Positions 1-9,706 are shown, counted from the stretch's first letter. The stretch: DNA of 64,000 nt from JAIBBV01 sp044347745 (GCA_044347745.1 JBIKUD010000002.1:1-64000), one strand, 5' to 3'. Program-made: numbers and translations. Notes: generated by a model not told the origin, from the sequence alone.

Positions 1-118
1 AAAAAGGGCAGCGCGGTAGCGCTAACAAGATAGGGAATTAAGGGTTTTGACGCCCTGCGGGCGACTCATTTACATAACGCCCAGTATATTTGCCCCTGGC
101 TCGGCTCCGCCTCGCGAT

Positions 119-178
119 ATACCGCTCACCTCAAGTTTACAGTGGCTAAAGGCGGAAATTCATTTCGTGAGCGGTCTA
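119..178. repeat. Inverted repeat in left-edge intergenic region
   Basis: ACCGCTCAC (121-129) is repeated in inverse as GTGAGCGGT (167-175) with a 37 bp spacer, and the flanks continue the pairing imperfectly. The 272 bp before the first gene also hold a small CGCCC/GGGCG hairpin near 50-63. I see no gene here. The repeat could be an operator pair or a leader structure for the following gene, but nothing in the sequence decides this. Confidence 0.4.
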
Positions 179-272
179 TACTCTTTGGGGGTGTCCTAAA
201 AGACGTTAATCGCGCACTGTTAGGGAAACGAGTCATCCAAAAGATACTTTCTCTCTCTTAGAAGACCACGCC

Positions 273-2300
273 GTGTTACTCGCTAAAATCGCAGTTTGTT
301 TAGGCTCATTTCTTGTATTTGCAATACAGCCCATCATTGGAAAGGCGTTGCTGCCACCCTATGGCGGAGTACCTGCGGTTTGGTCCACCTGTCTCCTCTT
401 TTTTCAAACGGTACTACTTATTGGATACGGCACAGCCCATATTCTCATCACAAATTTAGACCAGCGGCGGCGACTCGCTGTCTACGCCGCATTAGCGACA
501 GTTTCTATAGCCTCAACCATCGGCCTTTCCACCGAGGCCTTTGGTACACAGCACTCCTTCAGCCCCACTTTTTCTGTGCTTCTCGATCTTGCAACATCCG
601 TTGCAGGCATGTGCGTTCTGCTTTCCGCTACCGCTCCGCTTATTCAGGGACTAGTCGCAACAGGTAGCGCAAAAGATCCAGTTTATAAACTCTACGCATA
701 TTCAAATACTGGCTCACTTGCGGCACTTATAGCTTACCCAGTACTTGTTGAACCGGCTCTTTCCCTACCTCAACAAATCAATATCTGGTGCTGGCTTAGC
801 TTCGCACTAGTAACATTGGTTATCGTCCTCTTGTTTCGCAAATCTTCGATTCCCCAGCCCATCCGAGAAGAACTTGCAGAAGACCCGTTCTGCAATTCAG
901 GGTTCCAACGCGGCTTATGGTTTGGATACGCAGCCTGCAGTAGCATACTCCTTATTAGTGGCACGTCGTACCTTTGCCAAGAGATAGCGCCAGTACCATT
1001 ACTCTGGGTTGCACCACTCGCGTTATTTCTCCTCTCTTATATCATTGCCTTCGCTTTTGATTCTTGTGGTTCAAGCTTATTTTGGCTCACCCTACTGGGC
1101 ATTTGTATAGGCGTGCTCGTTTTTGTTGATGGCTTTTGGGCCCATTCACTTGCACTTCGGGTCAGTATATCCCTTCTCGCTATGGCTTCAGCATTCATGG
1201 CAGCACACGTAGAGTTGGCTAGGCTGAAGCCACACCCGCGGTACTTGACTAGCTTCTATTGTATCTCATCAACCGGTGGTGTTTTCGGAGGAATCACGGC
1301 CAGCCTCATTGCCCCATACATTTTCATAGGTCACTCTGAACTATTTCTTGGGATTTTCCTGTTGCTCACATTCCGATGTACCCAGTTAATCTTTAGAGAT
1401 TTTAATTCAAAATTTCCCCGAGCGGTGCGGGCACTAAGCGGACTCTTCTTAATTGCAGCACTAGGAGCCCCCTACGCAATTGATCTTTCCCTTCGCCCTT
1501 TGGCGGCAGCTCGCAATTTTTTTGGAATCATAAAAATTGAAGATCTGCATGGAGAAAGTCTCTCTGGGATGTCCTTTAGGCGCATGGCGCATGGATCAAC
1601 CACCCATGGAATTCAATTGCTCGACCAAGAGCGCACTGGAACCCCCACTACCTATTACAGCCCCCATAGCGCTGTCGGACAAGTGTTGCTTCAATTTAAG
1701 CCTAACTCCTCGCGCCAGATAGGCGTCATTGGACTGGGTGCCGGAACTCTAGCCACCTACGGCCGAGCGGGAGACGAGATCCTCTTTTTTGAAATTAACC
1801 CAGCGGTGATCGCCTTTGCAGATACACATTTTTCTTTTCTGAGAGACAGCAAAGCTTCTACCAAAGTAATTCAAGGAGATGCGCGAATCGTGCTTACCCA
1901 GGCGAATGAATTAAAGCTCGATGTGCTTATTGTGGATGCCTTTAGCAGTGATTCCATACCGGTTCATCTACTGACACGCGAAGCGCTGGCACTCTACACA
2001 AATCGCCTCAATCACGACGGGATGCTCCTCATTCATATTTCTAACCGTTACTTGCACCTAGCCCCAATTGTGCAATCGATTGCCTCGTCTTTAGGGCTTA
2101 CAAGCTGCATTGTCGAGTCATCGGGAGATAGTGAACTTTTGGCGGAACCGGCTCTATATGCAGTTATCCCATTGGGTGAATCACGGGAGCTTACGAGCCG
2201 TCTCTTTAGTAATTCGGAATGCCAGCTCACCCACACAAACTCCGCCTCAAGCATTTGGACCGATAATTATAGTAACATAATTTCGGCACTCCGATTTTAA
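273..2300 (+). CDS. Membrane-anchored spermidine-synthase-like methyltransferase-fold protein
   Basis: The first ~400 of 675 residues are a string of hydrophobic helices resembling the MFS-like membrane half of fused MFS/spermidine synthase proteins. The last ~230 residues are a spermidine-synthase-type Rossmann domain with the glycine motif VIGLGAGTLATYG, an acidic FFEINPAV strand, GDARIVL, and the VDAFSSDSIPVHLLT segment around the family's catalytic Asp. Such fusions are common in Proteobacteria and mostly uncharacterised, so polyamine synthesis is not established. The start is GTG; no strong Shine-Dalgarno is seen. It converges on miaB with only 20 bp between stops. Confidence 0.8.
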   Translation: MLLAKIAVCLGSFLVFAIQPIIGKALLPPYGGVPAVWSTCLLFFQTVLLIGYGTAHILITNLDQRRRLAVYAALATVSIASTIGLSTEAFGTQHSFSPTFSVLLDLATSVAGMCVLLSATAPLIQGLVATGSAKDPVYKLYAYSNTGSLAALIAYPVLVEPALSLPQQINIWCWLSFALVTLVIVLLFRKSSIPQPIREELAEDPFCNSGFQRGLWFGYAACSSILLISGTSYLCQEIAPVPLLWVAPLALFLLSYIIAFAFDSCGSSLFWLTLLGICIGVLVFVDGFWAHSLALRVSISLLAMASAFMAAHVELARLKPHPRYLTSFYCISSTGGVFGGITASLIAPYIFIGHSELFLGIFLLLTFRCTQLIFRDFNSKFPRAVRALSGLFLIAALGAPYAIDLSLRPLAAARNFFGIIKIEDLHGESLSGMSFRRMAHGSTTHGIQLLDQERTGTPTTYYSPHSAVGQVLLQFKPNSSRQIGVIGLGAGTLATYGRAGDEILFFEINPAVIAFADTHFSFLRDSKASTKVIQGDARIVLTQANELKLDVLIVDAFSSDSIPVHLLTREALALYTNRLNHDGMLLIHISNRYLHLAPIVQSIASSLGLTSCIVESSGDSELLAEPALYAVIPLGESRELTSRLFSNSECQLTHTNSASSIWTDNYSNIISALRF

Positions 2301-2320
2301 ATTGTGACCACGGGCAGCGA

Positions 2321-3763
2321 CTATGCCACCGCTTGTGCTAAATCGGCCGATGCAAATGCTGCGGTTTTTGGAGAGGCAGGTTTTAAAACACATTTCACCT
2401 CTGCCTTTAAAGTAAATCGAGACGCTGCGATCACTCGCACTTTCACAATGGCTCCCGGTTCAAGCTGTGACTGCTCACCTAAAATATTAACGGTGATATT
2501 CTGCGAATTACGTCCTTGCAAAGCCGATGAATCTACAGTGCTCGGGCCATCAAGAAGCACCTCACAACTTTTACCTACCCAAGCTTGTAAACGTTTGGTG
2601 GTAATCTCAAATTGCCTCGACTGAAGCTCTTGAAGGAGTGCTAATTTTTCTTCATACGGCTGCGCATCATCTAATGCTTCTGCTGGGGTACCGGGGCGTT
2701 TCGAGAAAATAAAAGAATAACTATTATCAAACTGCACCGCATCCATAACGGCCAAGGTTGCTTCAAAGTCTTCTCGAGTTTCACCAGGGAAGCCCACAAT
2801 AATATCGGTGGTAATGGCCATATCTGGAACCCGAGCTCGCATATCTTCGATAATTTGAAGATATCGCTTCTGGCGGTAATTTCGATTCATCGCTTTTAAA
2901 ATTCGATCGCTTCCAGACTGCAACGGCATATGCACATGGCGGCAAATTTTTGGTTCTGAACATACCAAATCAATAAAATCCTCCCGAATTTCCTGAGGAT
3001 GGGGACTCGTAAAGCGTATGCGCTCAATTCCGTCGACTTCCGCAACTTTGCGCAATAGCTGCACAAAACTCATGCGCGGATTAAAATCGAGTCCATATGA
3101 ATTCACCGTCTGGCCCAGCAGCACAACTTCGCGCGCCCCGCGATGTGCAGCAATTCGCACCTCTTTCAAAATCTCATCAGCGCTGCGTGAAACTTCAGGC
3201 CCCCTCGTGGTTGGAACAATACAATATGAACAGTTCTTATTGCAGCCACGGCTAATTGAAACGAATACGGATACTCGCTCGCCACCAGTCATTCCCAAGG
3301 GCAGATCTTCCCATTCATCTCGGTAATCCACTGCAATTTGTGGCTCACCAGAGGCAAGTCGGCGGGAAATTAACGAGGGCACAAGAGAGAGATTATGAGT
3401 ACCAAAAACAAAATCAACGGTGCTGCTACGCTTTACTATTTGGGCACCTTCTTGCTGCGCGACACAGCCCCCCACTCCTACCAGTAACTCTGGCTTCATT
3501 CGCTTTAAGTCTTTAATTTCGCCAAGCACACTAAACAATTTATGCTCTGGTTTTTCACGCACACTACAAGTGTTTAAAAGCACCAAATCGGCCTGCATAG
3601 CATCGTCAACACTTTCGTATCCAGACTCCAAAATCTTCTTTAATTTTTCAGAGTCATACTCATTCATTTGGCACCCATAGGTGCGAATATAGAGCTTTTT
3701 TCGCTGCGCTCCGGCTTGCACTTCAGATGACTTACCTATCTGGACTAATTGTTTTTCAGACAT
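2321..3763 (-). CDS. miaB: tRNA-2-methylthio-N6-isopentenyladenosine synthase MiaB
   Basis: MiaB is the radical-SAM methylthiotransferase that adds a methylthio group to i6A37 of tRNAs. All three parts are visible: an N-terminal UPF0004 domain with its three cluster cysteines (YGCQMNEYDS, LNTCSVREK, GVGGCVAQQ), the radical-SAM CxxxCxxC in CNKNCSYCIVPTTRG, and a C-terminal TRAM domain. I chose the ATG at 3763 (480 aa) because it gives normal family length; an in-frame start at 3814 would add 17 residues of no recognisable family character. No Shine-Dalgarno distinguishes them. It appears to be a single-gene unit. Confidence 0.95.
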   Translation of the reverse strand: MSEKQLVQIGKSSEVQAGAQRKKLYIRTYGCQMNEYDSEKLKKILESGYESVDDAMQADLVLLNTCSVREKPEHKLFSVLGEIKDLKRMKPELLVGVGGCVAQQEGAQIVKRSSTVDFVFGTHNLSLVPSLISRRLASGEPQIAVDYRDEWEDLPLGMTGGERVSVFVSISRGCNKNCSYCIVPTTRGPEVSRSADEILKEVRIAAHRGAREVVLLGQTVNSYGLDFNPRMSFVQLLRKVAEVDGIERIRFTSPHPQEIREDFIDLVCSEPKICRHVHMPLQSGSDRILKAMNRNYRQKRYLQIIEDMRARVPDMAITTDIIVGFPGETREDFEATLAVMDAVQFDNSYSFIFSKRPGTPAEALDDAQPYEEKLALLQELQSRQFEITTKRLQAWVGKSCEVLLDGPSTVDSSALQGRNSQNITVNILGEQSQLEPGAIVKVRVIAASRFTLKAEVKCVLKPASPKTAAFASADLAQAVA

Positions 3764-3978
3764 AATTTTTTGGGTATGACTTACGCATACTTTGACGCCT
3801 GGCGCTCGAAGCACTCAGGTGTGTTATGCGCTACTCGTTAGTTTCTTGTGACAAAGGTAGTTTTGCTAAAATTACCTTCAAACTTTCTTCTCCCGCTATT
3901 CTGTTCTCCCTCGAAACGCGTTCCGACGAGGCCACGAGCCTCGGTACAACGTATGGACGCATTTTCACGGAGAACTCG

Positions 3979-4749
3979 CTACTGAACTGGGACAATACGC
4001 ACAAAGGGGGCAAACACCCCACCGGCCTGGCGTGGGAGCGCACCGTCGATTTCAAAAGAGAAGTCTCTTTCAGATCCCGCTTCCAGATTGAGACTACTTA
4101 TCTCAACCCGCTCTTCATTTTCAGGTATCCGGCTCGCTAGATCAAGCTCTGCCCCCTCGGGAACCCAATGGATACTCACACCCAAAGTCGCCGCATTTAC
4201 GCGTAGCGTACCGGAATTAAAGAGTTTTCCGTGAAGCACCAGTTTTTCTGGACAGGCCCCTTCTGGGCAGGTAACTGGCACATGCTCGCTCCGAAAGGCA
4301 CGAATTTGCAGCGCCTTAACCGCCTCTGCCTGTACTGCAGCACGGGCGTCTTCCCCCCACACAAGCTCAAGCTGATATTCCCGAGCAGCCCCTACAGGCA
4401 TGTGGACCTCAAAATTTCTGCTCTCTCCCGCAACTAAAGCACCGGACTGACTTAAAACCGAATTTAAGGGAAGTAACTTCGAGCTTTGAGGCTCTCCATC
4501 AGCAAAACTACTGAGACGAAACGCCACCTCTTCAAGGGGCCAAACTGCACGCACATGCACAAGGCCACGTACGTACACATGCTGGCCATCGTTTACATCT
4601 TCAGTGATCTCCATTTCGAATGGAGGCTTATTGTGGGAGCCTTCCTCTAAAGACTTAGCGGAATCTAGCGCTGGGCCAGGTGAAGATGAAAAGCTACATC
4701 CATTTAAAAAAACACATACAAGCCCAAGCAGCGCAAGCCGGCCCTTCAT
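3979..4749 (-). CDS. Putative lipoprotein, 256 aa
   Basis: The N-terminus is a type II signal peptide (MKGRLALLGLVCVFLNGC, lipobox LNGC), so the mature protein should be lipid-anchored. The rest is rich in beta-type sequence with no family I recognise and resembles a secreted beta-sandwich repeat protein. Its ATG overlaps the stop of the upstream lipoprotein gene by four bases (ATGA), so translation is probably coupled. It is the last gene of a three-gene leftward operon (5482 to 3979). Confidence 0.8.
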   Translation of the reverse strand: MKGRLALLGLVCVFLNGCSFSSSPGPALDSAKSLEEGSHNKPPFEMEITEDVNDGQHVYVRGLVHVRAVWPLEEVAFRLSSFADGEPQSSKLLPLNSVLSQSGALVAGESRNFEVHMPVGAAREYQLELVWGEDARAAVQAEAVKALQIRAFRSEHVPVTCPEGACPEKLVLHGKLFNSGTLRVNAATLGVSIHWVPEGAELDLASRIPENEERVEISSLNLEAGSERDFSFEIDGALPRQAGGVFAPFVRIVPVQ

Positions 4750-5204
4750 GAGTTAGCGCCCTCCTCTATCACCGTGCGACCGGCAAGGAGCCATCCACTT
4801 GAAACGCTCACAAACTGCCACTCTTGTTCTTCAATTCTCTCGTTCACTATATAAAACGGAACTTTGTAAGCACGAACGGTTACTTCAACCTTAGCTTTGT
4901 ACGAATCATCTTCAAATCCAACCGCTTCGATCTTTGTATCCACCACTCGCTCTGACTTTCGCAATTTACGAATTTCTCGGGCAAGTTCAGTCCGTTTTTC
5001 TGGCACCAATAGTTGCTCCGCCTCTCCCGGCCCCCCCGAAGATACTGCGTCATTAAAGGCGCGAATTCGTTCGGCCAAAAGTTTTTCACGATCGGCTGCA
5101 GTCACACCCAATTTTTTAAATGAGTCGATAGCTGGAGCTAGGAAGCACCCACTAAACGATTGAACAACCACCGCCAACAAAACAATTCTGAGATATCTTT
5201 TCAC
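4746..5204 (-). CDS. Putative lipoprotein, 152 aa
   Basis: A short signal peptide ends in the lipobox FSGC near residue 20. The mature part has a charged helical segment (AADREKLLAERIRAFNDAV) followed by a beta-rich half, a pattern like NTF2-like or DUF4878-type lipoproteins, though I cannot assign a family. The gene overlaps both neighbours by four bases (ATGA), indicating a translationally coupled operon with the small membrane protein upstream and the larger lipoprotein downstream. Confidence 0.8.
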   Translation of the reverse strand: MKRYLRIVLLAVVVQSFSGCFLAPAIDSFKKLGVTAADREKLLAERIRAFNDAVSSGGPGEAEQLLVPEKRTELAREIRKLRKSERVVDTKIEAVGFEDDSYKAKVEVTVRAYKVPFYIVNERIEEQEWQFVSVSSGWLLAGRTVIEEGANS

Positions 5205-5482
5205 GGTACTATTTTATCCAAAAGGGATTGCAGTTCTTCTTGGTCTTCTTGCTCGATATTGTCCTGACGCTTCGTTCGGGTAGATGGTGCCGACTTGCCG
5301 GACATACTTGCGCGCACTTCACTCGTATCGCCCTGTAGGCGCTCAACCAGAGTTCTCATATCTTGAGGACTACCGCCTCTACGTGCATAACGCTGTTCAA
5401 GCTCATGCGCCCCCAAGGCCACTATCACCATGGAAACCAAGACTACAAATACATATGAAAGGAAACGGGGCGAATCTGCCAT
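5201..5482 (-). CDS. Small single-pass membrane protein, 93 aa
   Basis: One transmembrane segment (about residues 8-26, SYVFVVLVSMVIVALGAH) is followed by a charged, Glu/Gln-rich tail of about 65 residues. It is the first gene of the operon with the two lipoproteins. A bitopic membrane protein with a hydrophilic tail next to two lipoproteins suggests an envelope complex, but no function can be assigned. Confidence 0.7.
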   Translation of the reverse strand: MADSPRFLSYVFVVLVSMVIVALGAHELEQRYARRGGSPQDMRTLVERLQGDTSEVRASMSGKSAPSTRTKRQDNIEQEDQEELQSLLDKIVP

Positions 5483-5615
5483 AAGCGCTCCGATTAGGAA
5501 TTCTTAAATTGTACCCTGTATCTGCAACTGCAAGAGCCTACTGTACCCCAAAAGGGCAGTTACGCCTCCTAAAGTAGCATAAGTAGCTCAATTTGAAACA
5601 GCAGAAAGAAGCTGC

Positions 5616-6029
5616 TTAAACCCGCACGGGAACATTAGCCCGTACCCAGTCCACAATTTCATGTGTTGCTGCGCCTGGCAGGAATATTTGTTTTACGCCC
5701 ATATCCAAAAGCTTTTGCACATCATTTTTAGGAATAATGCCACCACCAAACACAATGACGTCAGACGCATTCTCCTTCTTTAAAAGCTCTATAACTTCAG
5801 GGAAAAGTGTCATGTGAGCCCCCGAAAGAATACTAAGCCCAATAGCTTGAACGTCCTCCTGTAAGGCACTGCGCACAATCATTTCCGGAGTTTGATGCAG
5901 CCCGGTGTAAATTACTTCCATACCTGCATCACGCAGCGCCCTGGCAACGACCTTGGCGCCCCTATCATGACCATCTAGGCCTGGTTTTGCGACGAGCACA
6001 CGTATTGAACTTTTTTTTGTGTCAGACAT
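5616..6029 (-). CDS. icmB: Adenosylcobalamin-binding small subunit of isobutyryl-CoA mutase-type enzyme
   Basis: This 137-residue protein is a stand-alone B12-binding domain: DGHDRG (the DxHxxG motif, D19, H21, G24) supplies the lower-axial histidine, followed by LSILSG and FGGGI around the nucleotide tail. Stand-alone small subunits of this size pair with a separate large subunit in isobutyryl-CoA mutase, hydroxyisobutyryl-CoA mutase and archaeal-type methylmalonyl-CoA mutase. The large subunit is immediately upstream with an 11 bp gap. It is the last gene of the HIT-crotonase-dehydrogenase-mutase operon. Confidence 0.9.
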   Translation of the reverse strand: MSDTKKSSIRVLVAKPGLDGHDRGAKVVARALRDAGMEVIYTGLHQTPEMIVRSALQEDVQAIGLSILSGAHMTLFPEVIELLKKENASDVIVFGGGIIPKNDVQKLLDMGVKQIFLPGAATHEIVDWVRANVPVRV

Positions 6030-6040
6030 ACACGCTGTCC

Positions 6041-7708
6041 TTAAATTAGTCCGGGGTCGGTATACACACCAAAAACTTGCCGATACATATCAGAAACCTC
6101 GCCCAGGGTCACGCCGACATCAACAGCCTCAATAAGGTCAGGCATGACGTTACGTCCTTCTTGGCAAGCAGATTTAATTTTTGCCAATTGATCCAGCACC
6201 TTCTTTGCATCTCGGCGGCTTTTAAATTCTTTAACAAGTTCAATTTGGCGTTTTTCGGCGGCATGGTCCACATGCAAGATAGGAATCTCCTGCTCATGGT
6301 CATCTTGATAGGCATTCATTCCCACTATTGCTCGCTCCTTGCTGTCAACCTCTAGTTGGAACCTATACGAGGCTTCAGCAATCTCTTTTTGAGGGTATCC
6401 AAGCTCCACTGCCTTGAGCATCCCTCCCATCGCATCAATTTTCCTGATGTACTCAAGCGCCTCTGCTTCAATATCGTTCGTGAGCTTTTCGACGTAATAT
6501 GAGCCGCCCAGAGGATCCACTACATTTGTTACCCCGCTTTCTTCAGCAATAATTTGCTGGGTCCGCAATGCAACCTTTGCCGCATGCTCAGTCGGTAACG
6601 AGAGTGTTTCATCCATAGAGTTAGTGTGCAACGACTGCACGCCACCCAACACGGCCGCCATAGCTTGTAATGCTACTCGCGCAACATTGTTCACAGGCTG
6701 CTGCGCCGTGAGACTCACACCCGCAGTTTGCGCATGCGTACGCAGCATCATGGAGCGTTCTGACTTGGCTCCGAAACGATCGCGCATCAATCGCGCCCAA
6801 ATGCGACGCGCTGCCCTAAATTTTGCAATTTCTTCGAAAAAGTCATTATGCACATCAAAAAAGAACGAAAGGCGCGGCGCAAAATCGTCAACATCCATTC
6901 CACGGGCCAAACAGTGCTCCACGTAGCCCACCCCATCTGCAAGAGTGAATGCTAATTCTTGAACCGCCGTCGCTCCTGCTTCACGAATATGATAGCCACT
7001 AATGCTGATACCATTAAATTTTGGCGCATGCTCAGCACAATATTGAATTACATCGCAAGCCAGTTTCACTGAGGGAGCCGGAGGGCAAATCCACTCTTTC
7101 TGGGCGATAAATTCTTTAAACATGTCGTTTTGAATCGTTCCGCCTAATTTATCGAAAGAAATGCCGCGTCTACGGGCGACTGCAAAGTACATAGCCATTG
7201 CAACTGTCGCCGAGCAATTTATGGTCATAGATACGGTCACTGCCGAAAGATCTATGCCGTCAAAGAGCCTCGCCATATCATCAATGCAGGAGACACTCAC
7301 TCCCTCACGCCCCACCTCACCTTTTGATTTTGCATGATCGGCGTCGTACCCCATCAAACTAGGCATATCAAAAGCAGTAGAAAGCCCAGTCTGCCCATGT
7401 GCCAACAAGTATTTAAAGCGCCTATTGGTATCTTCAGGCGAACCAAAACCAGCAAACTGCCGCATAGTCCAGAGGCGTCCACGATACATCGTGGGCTGCA
7501 CCCCTCGCGTGAATGGGAATTCGCCAGGAAAACCAAGCTGCTCTTGTTCGTCAAAATTACTCAACGCCTCTTTGGTTACGACCTCCGGCTGCTCACGAAA
7601 ACTAAGTGAAGTAAATTGCTTCTTGCGCTGCACCTGCGAGCTAAACTTAGCGCGCTTCCACTCTGCATAAGACCCTGATTTACTCACATTGGCGCGTTTT
7701 TTTTCCAT
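6041..7708 (-). CDS. icmA: Isobutyryl-CoA mutase-type large subunit (annotators may call it methylmalonyl-CoA mutase)
   Basis: This is the 555-residue catalytic TIM-barrel subunit of the acyl-CoA mutase family, with the conserved SGYHIREAG His (H240). The residues that set acyl specificity do not match methylmalonyl-CoA mutase: the position of P. shermanii Tyr89 is Phe85 (WTMRQFAGF), and the position of Arg207 is Gln203 (FIAQKEW). Phe and Gln there are the published signature of isobutyryl-CoA mutase; hydroxyisobutyryl-CoA mutase has Ile and Gln. It should interconvert isobutyryl- and n-butyryl-CoA, and the short-chain dehydrogenase and crotonase just upstream would process butyryl-CoA. No G-protein chaperone (MeaB type) is in the window. 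Confidence 0.85.
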   Translation of the reverse strand: MEKKRANVSKSGSYAEWKRAKFSSQVQRKKQFTSLSFREQPEVVTKEALSNFDEQEQLGFPGEFPFTRGVQPTMYRGRLWTMRQFAGFGSPEDTNRRFKYLLAHGQTGLSTAFDMPSLMGYDADHAKSKGEVGREGVSVSCIDDMARLFDGIDLSAVTVSMTINCSATVAMAMYFAVARRRGISFDKLGGTIQNDMFKEFIAQKEWICPPAPSVKLACDVIQYCAEHAPKFNGISISGYHIREAGATAVQELAFTLADGVGYVEHCLARGMDVDDFAPRLSFFFDVHNDFFEEIAKFRAARRIWARLMRDRFGAKSERSMMLRTHAQTAGVSLTAQQPVNNVARVALQAMAAVLGGVQSLHTNSMDETLSLPTEHAAKVALRTQQIIAEESGVTNVVDPLGGSYYVEKLTNDIEAEALEYIRKIDAMGGMLKAVELGYPQKEIAEASYRFQLEVDSKERAIVGMNAYQDDHEQEIPILHVDHAAEKRQIELVKEFKSRRDAKKVLDQLAKIKSACQEGRNVMPDLIEAVDVGVTLGEVSDMYRQVFGVYTDPGLI

Positions 7709-7714
7709 TTGGCA

Positions 7715-8875
7715 TTAGTCCTTCAATAAATTGCTGGCAATTACCAAGCGCTGAATTTCGCTGGTACCTTCATAAATCTCTGTGATCTTTGCATCACGCA
7801 TGTGCCGCTCCGCAGGATAATCGGTGACATACCCGTATCCGCCATGAATCTGGACACCCTTAATACCCGCATCCATCGCCGTCTCAGAAGCAAACAACTT
7901 GGCCATAGCTGCCTCGCGAGCGTACTTTTCGCCACGATCTTTTTTTCGCGCTGCGCCAAGTGTCAAATATCGAGCAGCATCAAGCTTCGTCACCATATCT
8001 GCCAAGTAATTTTGCACGCTTTGATGCTCACCAATTATTTTGCCAAAGGCTTTCCGCTCTTTAGCGTACGCAAGGGCATCCTTTAGTGCCGCGCGGGCTA
8101 TCCCCAGCGCTTGAGCAGCAACTCCGATGCGTCCACCATTTAAGGTATTCATGGCCACATTAAAACCCTTCCCCTCAGCTCCAAGCACATGAGCAGGAGT
8201 TAACTTCACATCGGTAAAAGTAAGGCTCGATGTTGGAGAGCCGCGGATGCCCATTTTATCCTCTGGCTTCCCTCGTGTAATTCCGGGCAAAGACATATCA
8301 AGCACAAAAGCAGTTACACCCTTATAACCGAGGTCATGCCCCGCAGTGGCAAAAAGCACACAGGTGTGTGCCTCAGGGCCATTGGTGACCCAGTTTTTAG
8401 TTCCGTTTACTATAAAATCTGCGCCAACCTTCTTGAATGAGCACGTCAATGCAGCAGCATCACTGCCCGTGTTGGGCTCTGATAAAGAAAAACAGCCAAG
8501 CGCCTTACCCGAGCATAAATCCGGCAGGTACCGTCGCTTTTGCTCTTCACTACCAAATTCGAGAATTGGGGAAATACAAAGAGAGTTATGCGCGCTTACG
8601 ATAATAGAGGTAGAAGCACAGACCGCCGCGAGTTCTTCTATGATCAGACAATACGCAACTTGCGAAAGTTCAGAACCGCCATACTGCGCTGGCACGCAGG
8701 CACCCATAAATCCCAACTCGCCGAGTTTTGGAATGAGGTCTTTCGGGAAATAATGTTCTTTATCAATCCGGCGAGCCAAAGGAGCAACTTCGCTTGCAGC
8801 AAACTCGCGAGCTGTTCGCTGGACTAAGCGAGTGTCCTCATCAAGTTCAAACTGGAATCCGTCTTCCCAACTCAT
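7715..8875 (-). CDS. Short-chain (butyryl-type) acyl-CoA dehydrogenase
   Basis: A 386-residue FAD-dependent acyl-CoA dehydrogenase with the usual three domains: FAD/substrate motifs CFSLSEPNTGSDA and NGTKNWVTNG, and near the C-terminus the catalytic base in EIYEGTSEIQR, the position used by short- and medium-chain enzymes. Within the operon its likely substrate is butyryl-CoA made by the mutase encoded 6 bp downstream, giving crotonyl-CoA for the hydratase encoded just upstream. Chain-length specificity cannot be proved from sequence alone. Confidence 0.92.
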   Translation of the reverse strand: MSWEDGFQFELDEDTRLVQRTAREFAASEVAPLARRIDKEHYFPKDLIPKLGELGFMGACVPAQYGGSELSQVAYCLIIEELAAVCASTSIIVSAHNSLCISPILEFGSEEQKRRYLPDLCSGKALGCFSLSEPNTGSDAAALTCSFKKVGADFIVNGTKNWVTNGPEAHTCVLFATAGHDLGYKGVTAFVLDMSLPGITRGKPEDKMGIRGSPTSSLTFTDVKLTPAHVLGAEGKGFNVAMNTLNGGRIGVAAQALGIARAALKDALAYAKERKAFGKIIGEHQSVQNYLADMVTKLDAARYLTLGAARKKDRGEKYAREAAMAKLFASETAMDAGIKGVQIHGGYGYVTDYPAERHMRDAKITEIYEGTSEIQRLVIASNLLKD

Positions 8876-8882
8876 AACCCAC

Positions 8883-9674
8883 CTACTTCCCTAAAAACTG
8901 TGGCGCTCTCTTTTGAATAAAAGCCTGCATACCTTCTTCCCGATCAGCTGTTGCAAAAAGAGAGAGGAATTCATCTACTTCAAGTCGAAGCCCTGCCGTA
9001 AGGCAGGCATCTTGGGATTGTCTCATTATTTTTTTTGCACCTTGCACCGCGAGAGGCGCTTTCGAGGCTATCAGCTCGGCAAAAGCTTTCGATTTATCAA
9101 CGAGCTCACTTGGCTCACACAGCACATCTACCAACCCAAGTAATTTTGCCTCTTCCGCCCCAATTAACTCGCCGCCATACACTAAGCGCCGCGCCGTCCC
9201 CATGCCTGCACGGTGAATCAAACGTTGGGTGCCGCCAAAACCAGGAATAATTCCAAGATTTACCTCAGGCTGCCCGAATCGGGCTGTTTTAGAGGCATAA
9301 ATTACATCACACGCAAGTGCCAGTTCCATGCCCCCACCAAGAGCAAACCCATTAACCACCGCAATAACCGGCACGGGAAAACGCTCAACGGCACGCATCG
9401 TGCGCTGCCCCAGCTCAACATAATCAGCAATAGCGCGAGGCCCAAGCTGAGCCATGTTATGAATATCAGCGCCGGCCACAAACGATTTTTCACCAGCCCC
9501 AGTTATGGTAACAACTCGCACAACAGCATTTCGCGCCAACTTCTCAAGAATAAGAAACAAGCTCTGCAGCACATCGGAATTCAGCGCATTAAGAGCCTTT
9601 GGCCTATTTACCAATATTTCTGAGACCGGCCCCTCAGTCACCAGCTTGACACTCTCTTCTTCTTGTATTGGCAT
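8883..9674 (-). CDS. Enoyl-CoA hydratase (crotonase family)
   Basis: A 263-residue crotonase-fold enzyme. Both catalytic glutamates are present (GGGMELALACD and FGQPEVNLGIIPG, equivalent to rat Glu144 and Glu164), as is the oxyanion-hole region SFVAGADI. It should hydrate crotonyl-CoA to 3-hydroxybutyryl-CoA. It lies between the HIT gene (32 bp) and the acyl-CoA dehydrogenase (7 bp) in the same operon. Confidence 0.93.
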   Translation of the reverse strand: MPIQEEESVKLVTEGPVSEILVNRPKALNALNSDVLQSLFLILEKLARNAVVRVVTITGAGEKSFVAGADIHNMAQLGPRAIADYVELGQRTMRAVERFPVPVIAVVNGFALGGGMELALACDVIYASKTARFGQPEVNLGIIPGFGGTQRLIHRAGMGTARRLVYGGELIGAEEAKLLGLVDVLCEPSELVDKSKAFAELIASKAPLAVQGAKKIMRQSQDACLTAGLRLEVDEFLSLFATADREEGMQAFIQKRAPQFLGK

Positions 9675-9706
9675 ATCTCTGTACCTTTAAAAAACGTGCC
9701 AGGGTC

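Noticed and set aside
3831..4055. Short frames on both strands between miaB and the lipoprotein genes (including 3826-4140)
   Set aside because: No start signals or family character; they overlap the 3' end of the lipoprotein gene in other frames.
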